29,067 bases of DNA from Muribaculaceae bacterium (GTDB lineage: Bacteria > Bacteroidota > Bacteroidia > Bacteroidales > Muribaculaceae): NCBI GenBank assembly GCA_022511505.1, contig JAFLTK010000055.1:1-29067 (forward strand). The letters are read 5' to 3'. Shown here piece after piece: positions 8,943 to 15,596 of this stretch. The position numbers and the translations under genes were made by a program. The notes under the pieces were generated by a model that saw only the letters and a program-made list of their open reading frames with translations, was not told where the DNA came from and ran no database searches. Positions within the stretch are counted from its first letter, which is position 1. Each line of letters begins with the position of its first letter.

Positions 8943-9006
8943 TATATTTGCTCCGTCTTCCCTCTGTTAAAAGTCTATCAGAGCAGTAGCATCAAATCAA
9001 TACAGA

Positions 9007-9536
9007 TCAATTAAAATTTTTTCCAACGATATTTTCCTGATCTTTGTTCACTATAACATCGTATAAATCTCTTGTATTTATATATTTGGGCAATAGGGCA
9101 CATCCTTTATTTTTTATAATACAGTCGTAAAATATGGAATATCGTTTGATTTGTCGTTTATTTACTAATTTTACATTAGGCAAATTCTTAATTGTTTGAA
9201 TTATTGAACTTTCTAAAGTCAGAAGAAACCATTTATTGTCATTTACAAATGATGGTGTATTCAATATGCGTCCGAAACGAACAAATTTTTCCCTCTTTCT
9301 GATACCCATAAAGATGGTTTATTTTCATCTAAATGTTGTTCAAACCTTATATCAAATCCTTTCTGCGTTTCTCCGACATAGATATACTTCTCCCAAGTTA
9401 CGCCATGTCTTATGTATTTTTTTGAGATAATATACAAGCCCTCTTCCTCACAAAAATTGCAAGAATTTGTTCTATTATCCAATAGAACAGGTTTGCTCCA
9501 TTCTATCTCTACAGTTGATATTCTATTCAGTATCAT
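9007..9536 (-). pseudogene. GIY-YIG nuclease-family protein, split by a frameshift
   Basis: Two adjoining minus-strand frames (9261-9536 and 9007-9309) together encode one GIY-YIG protein of about 175 aa. The first half has the GLYII strand, the YIYVGET strand (the GIY...YIG pair), then the conserved Arg of FDIRFEQHL. The second half has LESSIIQTIKNLPNVKLVNKR, which fits the family's metal-binding Glu and following Asn. The switch is best placed at the run of five A/T at 9286-9290: one extra base would join RGK to KFVRFGRILNT. The gene is much more AT-rich than its neighbours, suggesting recent acquisition. It has its own promoter-like site at 9541-9572. It could be a true pseudogene, a sequencing error at the homopolymer, or a frameshifting gene. 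Its role (mobile element, repair or defence) cannot be told. Confidence 0.7.
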
Positions 9537-9540
9537 AATA

Positions 9541-9572
9541 CAAAAATACTACAATTGAAACTATAATACAAA
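9541..9572 (-). promoter_or_regulatory. Candidate promoter of the GIY-YIG gene
   Basis: Minus-strand TTTG (9569-9572), a 20-base spacer, then TATTTTTG (9541-9548) fits the Bacteroidetes -33/-7 pattern. The -7 element ends 4 bases before the ATG at 9536, so the transcript would be nearly leaderless. The region is AT-rich, so chance matches are likely. Confidence 0.4.
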
Positions 9573-9575
9573 TTT

Positions 9576-10607
9576 CTATTGTGGAAAGTGGTGGCGGGTG
9601 GAGTTGGCGATGTGGACGAGGGTGAGCATGACGGGGACTTCGACGAGGACGCCGACAACGGTGGCGAGGGCGGCGCCCGAACTGAGGCCGAAGATGGAGA
9701 TGGCGACGGCAACGGCGAGTTCAAAGAAGTTGCTGGCGCCTATCATGCCGGCGGGGGCGGCGATGGCGTGGGGCAACCGCCAGGCTCGTGCCCATCCGTA
9801 GGCCACAAAGAAGATGATGACGGTTTGCAAAACGAGCGGGACGGCTATCAGCAAGATATGCAACGGGTTGGCGAGGATGGTGTCGCCCTGAAAAGCGAAC
9901 AGGATGATAAGTGTCAGCAGGAGACCGACGGTGGTGAACGGCCCGAATTTGCCTACAAACACGTTGTTGAAATAGTCGATGCCGCGGCGCTTGACTACGA
10001 TAACGCGGGTGACGATGGCGGCGGCGAGTGGGATGACGACAAAAAGGACGACCGAGAGAATGAGCGTGGCCCACGGGATGGCTACGCCTCCAATGCCGAG
10101 CAAGAAGCCGACTATCGGCACGAAGGCAACGAGGATAATGAGGTCATTGACAGCAACTTGCACAAGCGTATAGGCAGCGTCGCCGCGGGTGAGATAACTC
10201 CAGACAAATACCATAGCCGTACAAGGGGCCGCGCCGAGCAGTACGGCGCCGGCAAGATACTGGTCGGCGAGGTCAACCGGGATAAGGTGCTTGAAGATGA
10301 CAAAGAAAAAGAGCCACGCGATGCCAAACATCGTGAAAGGCTTTATCAGCCAGTTGGTTACACAAGTGATAAAGATGCCTTTGGGGCGACGGCCCACGTT
10401 CATGACGCTGCGGAAGTCGACCTTCAGCATCATCGGGTAAATCATCAGCCAAATCAGTACGGCGATAGGGATTGACACGTTGGCATACTCCCACCGGCCG
10501 AGTGTGGCGGGGAACGCGGGGATGAAGTAACCGATTGCGATGCCGGCCGCGATGCACAGCGCGACCCACACGCTCAAATATTTCTCAAAAAAGCCTATTC
10601 CTTTCAT
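9576..10607 (-). CDS. acr3: ACR3-family arsenite efflux permease
   Basis: Inner-membrane carrier that exports As(III), here probably powered through ArsA. The 343 aa protein has about ten membrane segments. It carries the ACR3 signature with the essential membrane cysteine (GAAPCTAMVFVWS), and the conserved Glu segment GVLVEVPVMLTLV near the C-terminus. The sequence is ACR3-type, not the 12-segment ArsB type. I chose the ATG at 10607, which overlaps the arsA stop as ATGA, the usual sign of translational coupling; an in-frame start at 10619 adds four residues. It is the last gene of the ars operon, followed after 39 bases by the separately promoted GIY-YIG gene. Confidence 0.93.
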   Translation of the reverse strand: MKGIGFFEKYLSVWVALCIAAGIAIGYFIPAFPATLGRWEYANVSIPIAVLIWLMIYPMMLKVDFRSVMNVGRRPKGIFITCVTNWLIKPFTMFGIAWLFFFVIFKHLIPVDLADQYLAGAVLLGAAPCTAMVFVWSYLTRGDAAYTLVQVAVNDLIILVAFVPIVGFLLGIGGVAIPWATLILSVVLFVVIPLAAAIVTRVIVVKRRGIDYFNNVFVGKFGPFTTVGLLLTLIILFAFQGDTILANPLHILLIAVPLVLQTVIIFFVAYGWARAWRLPHAIAAPAGMIGASNFFELAVAVAISIFGLSSGAALATVVGVLVEVPVMLTLVHIANSTRHHFPQ

Positions 10608-12316
10608 TTTTCTTTCCACGAAATCAGAACCGGGTTATTATTGGATAGCGCGCGGACCTTGTCAATCCAGCGTGTTTCGCCGGCGGCACGGGCGCGGAGA
10701 ACGGGATTGGCGGTATCGGTCAGTGATAGTGACTGATTGATGACCCACCACTTGTTGCTGATGCCGGCACGGCGCAGGTCGCCTTGCAGACGCTCGGCCT
10801 CGAATACGGGGGTAGCCTCGGGGAGGGTCACGATAACGACCTCGGTTTCTTGGGGGTCGCGTAGGCGCGGCAGCAGTTTTTTGACCGAGAGGGGCGTGTC
10901 GCCGTGGGTGCGCTCGACCTCCTTGTGGTAGCTTTGAGTGGCGTCGAGCAGGAGAAGGGTGTGACCCGTCGGAGCGGTGTCGATAACAACCACTTCCTCG
11001 TCGGCCTTGTCAACGATGTCGGCGAAGGCGCGGAACACGGCGATTTCCTGGGTGCACGGAGAGCGCAAATCTTCTTCGATATAGGCCATATCGTCCTCAG
11101 TCATAGTGGTCAGGGCTTTTGCGCGCACTTCGTTCTTGTATGCTTCAAGCACCTCGGCTTCGTCGATGCGGCTCATGGTAATTCCGGCGGTTTCGGTTGC
11201 CGAATAGTCAAGGTGATTGGCGGGGTCGGTGGTGGTCAGATGCACTTTCTGCCCAGTGGCGGCAAGCCGACGCGCAATCTCGGTGGCGATAGTCGTTTTG
11301 CCTACGCCGCCCTTGCCCATGGTGAAAATAACGCGCTTGCCCGACTCGCTAAGGTCTGTGACAAGGTCATCGAGAGTAGCGTAATCGGTCGGGGCGACAT
11401 AATCGGTGTTTTCGGCCACTTTGTCGCTGTCGAGCATTTCTCTAACGCGGTCAATGTCAGAGAGATTGTAGGAGCGCAAGGGGACGTAATAGGCGGGGAT
11501 GGCTTTCAACGCCTCGGGGATGTCATTTAGTGCAAGTTGCTGGCGGTCAAACATCTGACGAGTCAGTTCATCTGACCGGTCGGCCCCGGTCAGCAAGGCA
11601 TTGATGACGAGAATTTGATTGTTGATGCCGAGGGCGCGAAGTTCGGCCGACGAGCGGGCGGCTTCCTTGAGCGGCGCAACGTCCGGGCGGCTGACAAGCA
11701 CAAGGCGCGTCAAAGTGCCGTCGGCAAGTGTCGCAACAGCCTGTTTATAAACCTCTTTCTTCTGCTCCAGACCCGAGAGTTGCCCGAGGCACGACGCGCC
11801 GTGGGTGCTTTGGCTGATGAACGTGCTCCACGCCGAGGGAAGCTGAAGCATGCGCAGGGTGTGGCCCGTAGGGGCTGTGTCAAAGATAATATGGTCATAT
11901 TCAGCGGCTTTGTCGGTAGCCGTGATGAAGTCGGAGAACTGATTGAAAGCGGCGATTTCGACCGTGCACGACCCCGAGAGTTGTTCCTCCATATTGGCAA
12001 TAACGCTGTCGGGCAGTTTGCCGCGGAAGGGCGCGACGACGCTTTCGCGATATTCGGCCGCGGCCTCCTCGGGGTTGAGGTTGACGACGGTAAGACCCGG
12101 CACGCGGTCGATTTTCTTTCCGTGACCGTCAAGTTCCTGACCGAAAACGTCTTGCAGGTTAGAGGCCGGGTCGGTGCTGATGAGAAGTATCTTCTCTCCC
12201 CGGTCGGCAAGCCCGACGGCGGTGGCGCACGCTATCGAGGTCTTGCCTACGCCACCCTTTCCGGTAAAGAAAAGGTATTTGGTAAGGTCGATTTTGTCAA
12301 GGCTGAATTTTTCCAT
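10604..12316 (-). CDS. arsA: Arsenical pump-driving ATPase ArsA
   Basis: Cytoplasmic ATPase that takes As(III) from ArsD and drives efflux through the permease. From the ATG at 12316 it is 570 aa, a duplicated A1-A2 protein of normal length. P-loops are GKGGVGKTS (residues 19-27) and GKGGVGKTT (334-342); each half has the DTAPTGHTL signature (146-154 and 446-454). The three metal-binding cysteines are present in the expected contexts: C117 (SGSCTVE), C176 (HGASCLG) and C421 (RSPCTQE), corresponding to Cys113/172/422 of the E. coli plasmid enzyme. An in-frame extension to 12364 overlaps arsD and is unlikely. Two bases separate it from arsD and its stop overlaps acr3. Confidence 0.96.
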   Translation of the reverse strand: MEKFSLDKIDLTKYLFFTGKGGVGKTSIACATAVGLADRGEKILLISTDPASNLQDVFGQELDGHGKKIDRVPGLTVVNLNPEEAAAEYRESVVAPFRGKLPDSVIANMEEQLSGSCTVEIAAFNQFSDFITATDKAAEYDHIIFDTAPTGHTLRMLQLPSAWSTFISQSTHGASCLGQLSGLEQKKEVYKQAVATLADGTLTRLVLVSRPDVAPLKEAARSSAELRALGINNQILVINALLTGADRSDELTRQMFDRQQLALNDIPEALKAIPAYYVPLRSYNLSDIDRVREMLDSDKVAENTDYVAPTDYATLDDLVTDLSESGKRVIFTMGKGGVGKTTIATEIARRLAATGQKVHLTTTDPANHLDYSATETAGITMSRIDEAEVLEAYKNEVRAKALTTMTEDDMAYIEEDLRSPCTQEIAVFRAFADIVDKADEEVVVIDTAPTGHTLLLLDATQSYHKEVERTHGDTPLSVKKLLPRLRDPQETEVVIVTLPEATPVFEAERLQGDLRRAGISNKWWVINQSLSLTDTANPVLRARAAGETRWIDKVRALSNNNPVLISWKEK

Positions 12317-12318
12317 AA

Positions 12319-12651
12319 CTAATTTCCGGGCATGGGGATAAAGTCGAGATTTATACCGCTCCATTCGGCCATTTGCTTGGTCGTCGGATAGGCACCTGAG
12401 ACGGCAACTTCGCCGTTTACGAGAGTGATGGGGAGCGCCTCGACGCCCTTTGACTGGAGCAATTCGTTTACCACAGTGTTGGTCACATAGACCTGCGGCT
12501 CATCTTTAAGATTATGCCGTGTTACGTTGACGCCTTTCTTTTTAAGGTGGTCGATGATAACGGCTATACGCATAAGGTTTGGGTCTATATTGGTGCCACA
12601 AAGGCCTGTGGGGCAGCACATTGCGGGGTCAAATATTTCGATTGTTTTCAT
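12319..12651 (-). CDS. arsD: Arsenic metallochaperone ArsD
   Basis: Small cytoplasmic protein that binds As(III) and hands it to ArsA, with weak repressor activity in some family members. The 110 aa form starts at 12651 with MKTIEIFDPAMCCPTGLCG. C12, C13 and C18 match the three functional cysteines of E. coli ArsD exactly in position. Upstream in-frame codons back to 12717 encode a poly-Asn run from an AAC/AAT triplet repeat and overlap the previous gene, so I reject that start. The second vicinal Cys pairs found in plasmid ArsD C-termini are missing, as in many chromosomal versions. arsA follows after two bases. Confidence 0.94.
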   Translation of the reverse strand: MKTIEIFDPAMCCPTGLCGTNIDPNLMRIAVIIDHLKKKGVNVTRHNLKDEPQVYVTNTVVNELLQSKGVEALPITLVNGEVAVSGAYPTTKQMAEWSGINLDFIPMPGN

Positions 12652-12657
12652 TATACT

Positions 12658-12693
12658 GTTGTTGGTGTTGTTATTGTTGTTATTGTTATTGTT
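12658..12693. repeat. Triplet microsatellite between thioredoxin gene and arsD
   Basis: Twelve near-perfect triplets (GTT/ATT on the plus strand, AAC/AAT on the coding strand, one GGT variant). The stop codon of the thioredoxin gene lies inside it, and it fills most of the 34-base gap before arsD. Confidence 0.8.
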
Positions 12694-12928
12694 GAGTGTA
12701 TTTTGAGAGGGTTTCAATGACTTGATTTCGGTTCATGGGCCCTTTGGCCGCTACTTTCTCGTCGATTACGAGAGCCGGGAGCGACAAAACGTTATAGGCC
12801 ATAATCTTCATCAAATCCTCTTCCTTGACGACCTTCGCCTCGATGCCGAGGTCGTTGACAACCTGTTGAACGGTGTTAAACAACGCTTTACACGTTGCGC
12901 AACCCGTTCCTAAAACTTTGATTTCCAT
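12686..12928 (-). CDS. Small thioredoxin-fold protein (redox-active disulfide protein type)
   Basis: An 80 aa cytoplasmic thioredoxin-like protein of the Thioredoxin_3 / MTH895-TM0996 kind. The N-terminal strand leads to a GTGCATCK motif, an active CxxC at C10 and C13. SLPALVID contains the cis-Pro loop (P51) of the thioredoxin fold. There is no signal peptide or membrane segment. It is embedded in the ars operon, four bases after the CcdA/ArsG-like membrane protein. The likely role is to supply or accept electrons for that protein, or to keep arsenic-binding thiols reduced. Such small thioredoxins accompany ars genes in other Bacteroidales. It is not ArsC: it lacks the arsenate reductase signatures. 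Confidence 0.8.
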   Translation of the reverse strand: MEIKVLGTGCATCKALFNTVQQVVNDLGIEAKVVKEEDLMKIMAYNVLSLPALVIDEKVAAKGPMNRNQVIETLSKYTQQ

Positions 12929-12932
12929 ATTC

Positions 12933-13640
12933 CTACATATATATCATGATACAATAGAAAATGCCGACGGCGATAAACAGCAGCGCGACGGCTATGTTGA
13001 GCCAACGCTGAACGGCCTGCATTTTGCCGTAAAATCGGCCGATATTCCGGGCGCTGAAAGCAAATATCCACGCAACTATCAAGACGGGCAACGCCGTGGC
13101 CACGGCATAGATGACCGGGAGCAACCATCCGGCACTCGCTGTTACCGACATCGGTATCAGCATCCCGAAATAAAGTACTCCGCTCGACGGACAAAAAGCC
13201 ATGGCAAACAGCACGCCGAGCAGGAATGCGCCCCAACCGCCTTTGCCGGCGATTTTCTCACCGTTGCCGTTAAAGCCAAATCTCGGTAAATTCAGTTTAT
13301 GTCCGAATAGCATAAAAGCCCCGATTACAAGCAAAAGCGGACCAACGAGCAGTTCGCCCCACCGGGCAACCGCTTTCTGTATGCCAAACGCACTGGCGCC
13401 CTCGCGCAAAATCGAGATGAGGATGACACCCAGAACGGTATAGGCCAAGACGCGACCGGCGGTATAAAGCAGCCCTTTATAGAAAATGCGTTTGCGGCCC
13501 TCTATATTCTTGCTAATAAAGCCGATAGCGGCAATATTGGTTGCTAACGGACACGGCGAAATGGCCGTTATCAGCCCGAGAAGGAGTGCCGCCATGGCCG
13601 GTGTCGTGCTGTTGTCAAGCAAAGTTTGTAGCCAATCCAT
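12933..13640 (-). CDS. CcdA/DsbD-like membrane protein, ArsG-family putative arsenical transporter
   Basis: A 235 aa inner-membrane protein with about six hydrophobic segments. Two buried Cys-Pro motifs, ISPCPLATN (C30) and MAFCPSSG (C150), are laid out as in CcdA/DsbD electron carriers, where the pair moves reducing power across the membrane. Current annotation practice places such ars-operon proteins in the ArsG family, linked to aromatic arsenical efflux; I recall that naming and have not verified it here. It sits between an exported CxxC lipoprotein (one-base overlap, TAATG) and a cytoplasmic CxxC thioredoxin, which fits a transmembrane thiol relay. The alternative is a permease for organoarsenicals. 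Both roles are inference. Confidence 0.78.
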   Translation of the reverse strand: MDWLQTLLDNSTTPAMAALLLGLITAISPCPLATNIAAIGFISKNIEGRKRIFYKGLLYTAGRVLAYTVLGVILISILREGASAFGIQKAVARWGELLVGPLLLVIGAFMLFGHKLNLPRFGFNGNGEKIAGKGGWGAFLLGVLFAMAFCPSSGVLYFGMLIPMSVTASAGWLLPVIYAVATALPVLIVAWIFAFSARNIGRFYGKMQAVQRWLNIAVALLFIAVGIFYCIMIYM

Positions 13641-14056
13641 TATTTCAGCATTTGGTTGATTTTTGCAGCCAATTCTTTCTTAAACTGAGCGGGATTGCTG
13701 CGAGCGTTGGCAAAAGCAAACTGCGTCACGTTCTCGGCCTTTTCCTTGCCATCGTCATATTTGACCAGCACGAGCGACGACCATGTGATTTCATACCTAT
13801 CGGCAAGCGCTTGATTCTCAGGCGCAGTAATGTCAATCACGCGGAAATGAACGTCAGCGTTATTCAGCGAATCGACAACCTCTTTTGCCTCTTTCTCGAT
13901 TGCCCGGCAGGTCAGGCAACGCTGGCGCCCATGGAAATAGAGCACCTCAACGCCGTCGCTCGGCGCCTCGGTTGTCACACCGGTTGACTCGCCGACACAT
14001 GCCGTCAAGCCGATAAAAACGGCCAGCAATATCAGGAAATGTTTTATCTTAATCAT
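13640..14056 (-). CDS. Exported thioredoxin-fold lipoprotein, ArsF-like
   Basis: A 138 aa lipoprotein: hydrophobic signal (residues 4-17) and lipobox GLTAC with C20 as the lipidated residue. The mature part has a thioredoxin-like fold with CxxC in RQRCLTCRAI (C47, C50), and TWSSLVLV where thioredoxins have the cis-Pro loop, here without an obvious Pro. It resembles proteins annotated as nitrophenyl-compound reductase subunit, ArsF family. Placement after arsR and overlapping the ArsG-like gene suggests it works with that membrane protein outside the cytoplasmic membrane, perhaps reducing pentavalent or nitro-aromatic arsenicals. Loss of the cis-Pro would change its redox behaviour. Substrate is unproven. 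Confidence 0.75.
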   Translation of the reverse strand: MIKIKHFLILLAVFIGLTACVGESTGVTTEAPSDGVEVLYFHGRQRCLTCRAIEKEAKEVVDSLNNADVHFRVIDITAPENQALADRYEITWSSLVLVKYDDGKEKAENVTQFAFANARSNPAQFKKELAAKINQMLK

Positions 14057-14074
14057 CTTACACTCAGGATGTTT

Positions 14075-14404
14075 CTATTTGCAACAATTCTTATTGGTTT
14101 TGCAGGCACAGCCGTTAAAGAACTGCGAGAACATTGCCTGCGCCTCCTCCCAGACCTCACAGTTAACGCAATAGCGCACCTTAGGCGCCATCACCTCGCC
14201 TTGGATAAGGCCGGCTTCCTTTAATTCTTTAAGATGCTGGGAAACAGTTGGTTTAGCAATGTTTAGCACGTCGGCAATGTCACCAAAATAACATTCCTCG
14301 CGTTTAGCCAGAAAACAGACGATAGCCACGCGTGTAGGATGACCGAGCGCCTTTGCAATCTTAGCCAGCCGCTCCTGCTCGGGCGTAATTTCAATTTTAG
14401 CCAT
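14075..14404 (-). CDS. arsR: ArsR/SmtB-family arsenic-responsive repressor
   Basis: A 109 aa winged-helix repressor that should sit on the operon promoter until As(III) binds. The helix-turn-helix covers about residues 43-67 (IADVLNIAKPTVSQHLKELK). Cysteines are abundant: C30, C38, C79, C82 (YCVNC), C99, C101, C107 and C108. The classical ELCVCDL site of plasmid ArsR is absent; only C38 lies near that position (EECYFGD), so the metal site is probably made with C79/C82 or the Cys-rich tail (CACKTNKNCCK). It is the first gene of the ars operon, 18 bases before the lipoprotein gene. A promoter with an overlapping inverted repeat lies directly upstream. Confidence 0.93.
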   Translation of the reverse strand: MAKIEITPEQERLAKIAKALGHPTRVAIVCFLAKREECYFGDIADVLNIAKPTVSQHLKELKEAGLIQGEVMAPKVRYCVNCEVWEEAQAMFSQFFNGCACKTNKNCCK

Positions 14405-14420
14405 ATAGCGGTTTATTTAG

Positions 14421-14458
14421 TTGTTCGCAAAATTACTAATAATATTTGAAACAACAAA
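14421..14458 (-). promoter_or_regulatory. ars operon promoter with overlapping candidate ArsR operator
   Basis: On the minus strand TTTG (14455-14458), a 19-base spacer and TAATTTTG (14428-14435) match the Bacteroidetes promoter exactly, 23 bases before the arsR ATG. The arms TTGTTCGCAAA (14421-14431) and TTTGAAACAA (14445-14454) form an imperfect inverted repeat with a one-base slip, lying across the -7 element and spacer where a repressor would block polymerase. Confidence 0.7.
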
Positions 14459-14506
14459 ATTCTCGCGAAATTGCTACCTACATGGGCCGGGAGGGCAAAA
14501 AGGTTG

Positions 14507-15412
14507 TTAGGAGCGCTGGTAGGCGGTGGGGGAGAGGCCGGTCAGATGCTTGAAGTATTTGCCGAAAGCGCTCTGGTTGGGGAAGTTGAGTTCGTAGGCG
14601 ATTTGCTGAATGTTCATGCCCGAGAAACGTAGCATGTTCTTGGCCTCGAGGATGACGTAGTCGTCAATCCATTCGGCCGCAGAGCGTCCGGTGGTCTCTT
14701 TGATGACGAGCGAGAGGTATTTTGGGGAGATGAACATCTTGGAGGCGTAGAAGGCGACCGAGCGCTCGCGGCGATGGTATTTGTTGACAAGGAGGCGGAA
14801 CTCATGGGCGTAGAGCAAGCGGCGTGAGCGAGGCCGCTCTGATTCGGTTGTAACGCTCTGGCGGCGAGCTATTTTCTGCATTATAAGGTAGCAGAAGGCG
14901 GCCACAAGCGAGCGGGCGATTGAGCGGGCATAAAGAGGGTCGTTGAGGGTGGTGTTGCTGTAGATGACCTTGAGGATTGACTCGGCAAACTCGGCCTCTG
15001 AGACGTCAAGGGGCATGACCGGGGTCTCGTCGACGCTGAGTTGGGGCTGAACGTTGACAATGTTGAGGTCGATGTTGGTGTCTTCGAGGAAGTGGCGTGA
15101 GAGGAAGAAGATGTAACCGTCAAAGTCGCCGGCGCCTACGCGGTCGACGTTGACCATGCGGTCGGGGCCGATGCCGAGCAGCGAGTTGTCGCTCAGCTCG
15201 TGTTTCTCAAGGTTTATCTCGACGGTCATTGACCCGCGGCGGCAAAGGAAGAACGTAAGGCCGTCAAACCGCATGGGGACCGACGAGCGGATGCGGTCAC
15301 GCCTGAGGCCTCCCTCGAGGCGCGCAAGGAGGTAATCGTTGTCAAGGCGGCAATATTCGGTGGATATTTTCTCGAGTTCGGCGAGTTGGGATATAGTGAT
15401 GGCTTTCTCCAT
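14507..15412 (-). CDS. AraC-family transcriptional regulator
   Basis: A 301 aa regulator: an N-terminal cupin-like sensing part (about residues 25-165) and the AraC double helix-turn-helix in the last 90 residues, including MFISPKYLSLVIKETTGRS and the second-helix signature IAYELNFPNQSAFGKYFKHL followed by GLSPTAYQ. I chose the ATG at 15412; the upstream in-frame start at 15421 is TTG. It lies 102 bases upstream of arsR on the same strand but the ars operon has its own promoter, so a link to arsenic is not implied. A perfect inverted repeat overlaps its -7 site, consistent with autoregulation. It is divergent from the beta-helix lipoprotein gene, another possible target. Confidence 0.9.
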   Translation of the reverse strand: MEKAITISQLAELEKISTEYCRLDNDYLLARLEGGLRRDRIRSSVPMRFDGLTFFLCRRGSMTVEINLEKHELSDNSLLGIGPDRMVNVDRVGAGDFDGYIFFLSRHFLEDTNIDLNIVNVQPQLSVDETPVMPLDVSEAEFAESILKVIYSNTTLNDPLYARSIARSLVAAFCYLIMQKIARRQSVTTESERPRSRRLLYAHEFRLLVNKYHRRERSVAFYASKMFISPKYLSLVIKETTGRSAAEWIDDYVILEAKNMLRFSGMNIQQIAYELNFPNQSAFGKYFKHLTGLSPTAYQRS

Positions 15413-15428
15413 TTTCTGCAATTTTGAT

Positions 15429-15449
15429 GCAAATTTAATCTAAATTTGC
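15429..15449 (-). promoter_or_regulatory. Promoter/operator of the AraC regulator: perfect 9-bp inverted repeat over a -7 element
   Basis: GCAAATTTA (15429-15437), ATC, TAAATTTGC (15441-15449) is a perfect inverted repeat. Minus-strand TAAATTTG (15430-15437) is a consensus -7 element embedded in it. No -33 TTG is at ideal spacing. Confidence 0.5.
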
Positions 15450-15466
15450 CAATATTTTAGCAAATA

Positions 15467-15483
15467 AAGGAAAAAATTTCCTT
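15467..15483. other. A-rich palindrome in the divergent AraC/lipoprotein intergenic region
   Basis: AAGGAAA-AAA-TTTCCTT is a perfect 7-bp-arm palindrome, 55 bases before the AraC ATG and 114 before the lipoprotein ATG. It could be a regulator site; no direct evidence. Confidence 0.3.
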
Positions 15484-15596
15484 TTTCGGCCAATCTGCGG
15501 GGCATGAAGCGGCCGGTAGATGCAATAATCGGCATAAAATCACGTTTTTATAAAGGAAAACCGCATCACGAGCCCCATCCCGAGGGCTTTTAGTTA

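Noticed and set aside
8612..8989. An open reading frame of 125 codons upstream of the flippase
   Set aside because: It is made up of the palindromic repeat elements, shows no protein-like sequence and has close matches in non-coding cluster B.
9579..10475. Long plus-strand open frame opposite acr3
   Set aside because: It is highly acidic low-complexity sequence, a mirror of the hydrophobic codons of the real permease gene on the other strand.
12652..12717. Poly-Asn N-terminal extension of ArsD
   Set aside because: It comes from the triplet repeat and overlaps the thioredoxin gene; the Met at 12651 places the cysteines at the family positions 12, 13 and 18.
9007..14404. GIY-YIG gene as a member of the ars operon
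   Set aside because: It follows acr3 on the same strand, but base composition differs sharply, it has its own promoter-like site and no arsenic link is known.
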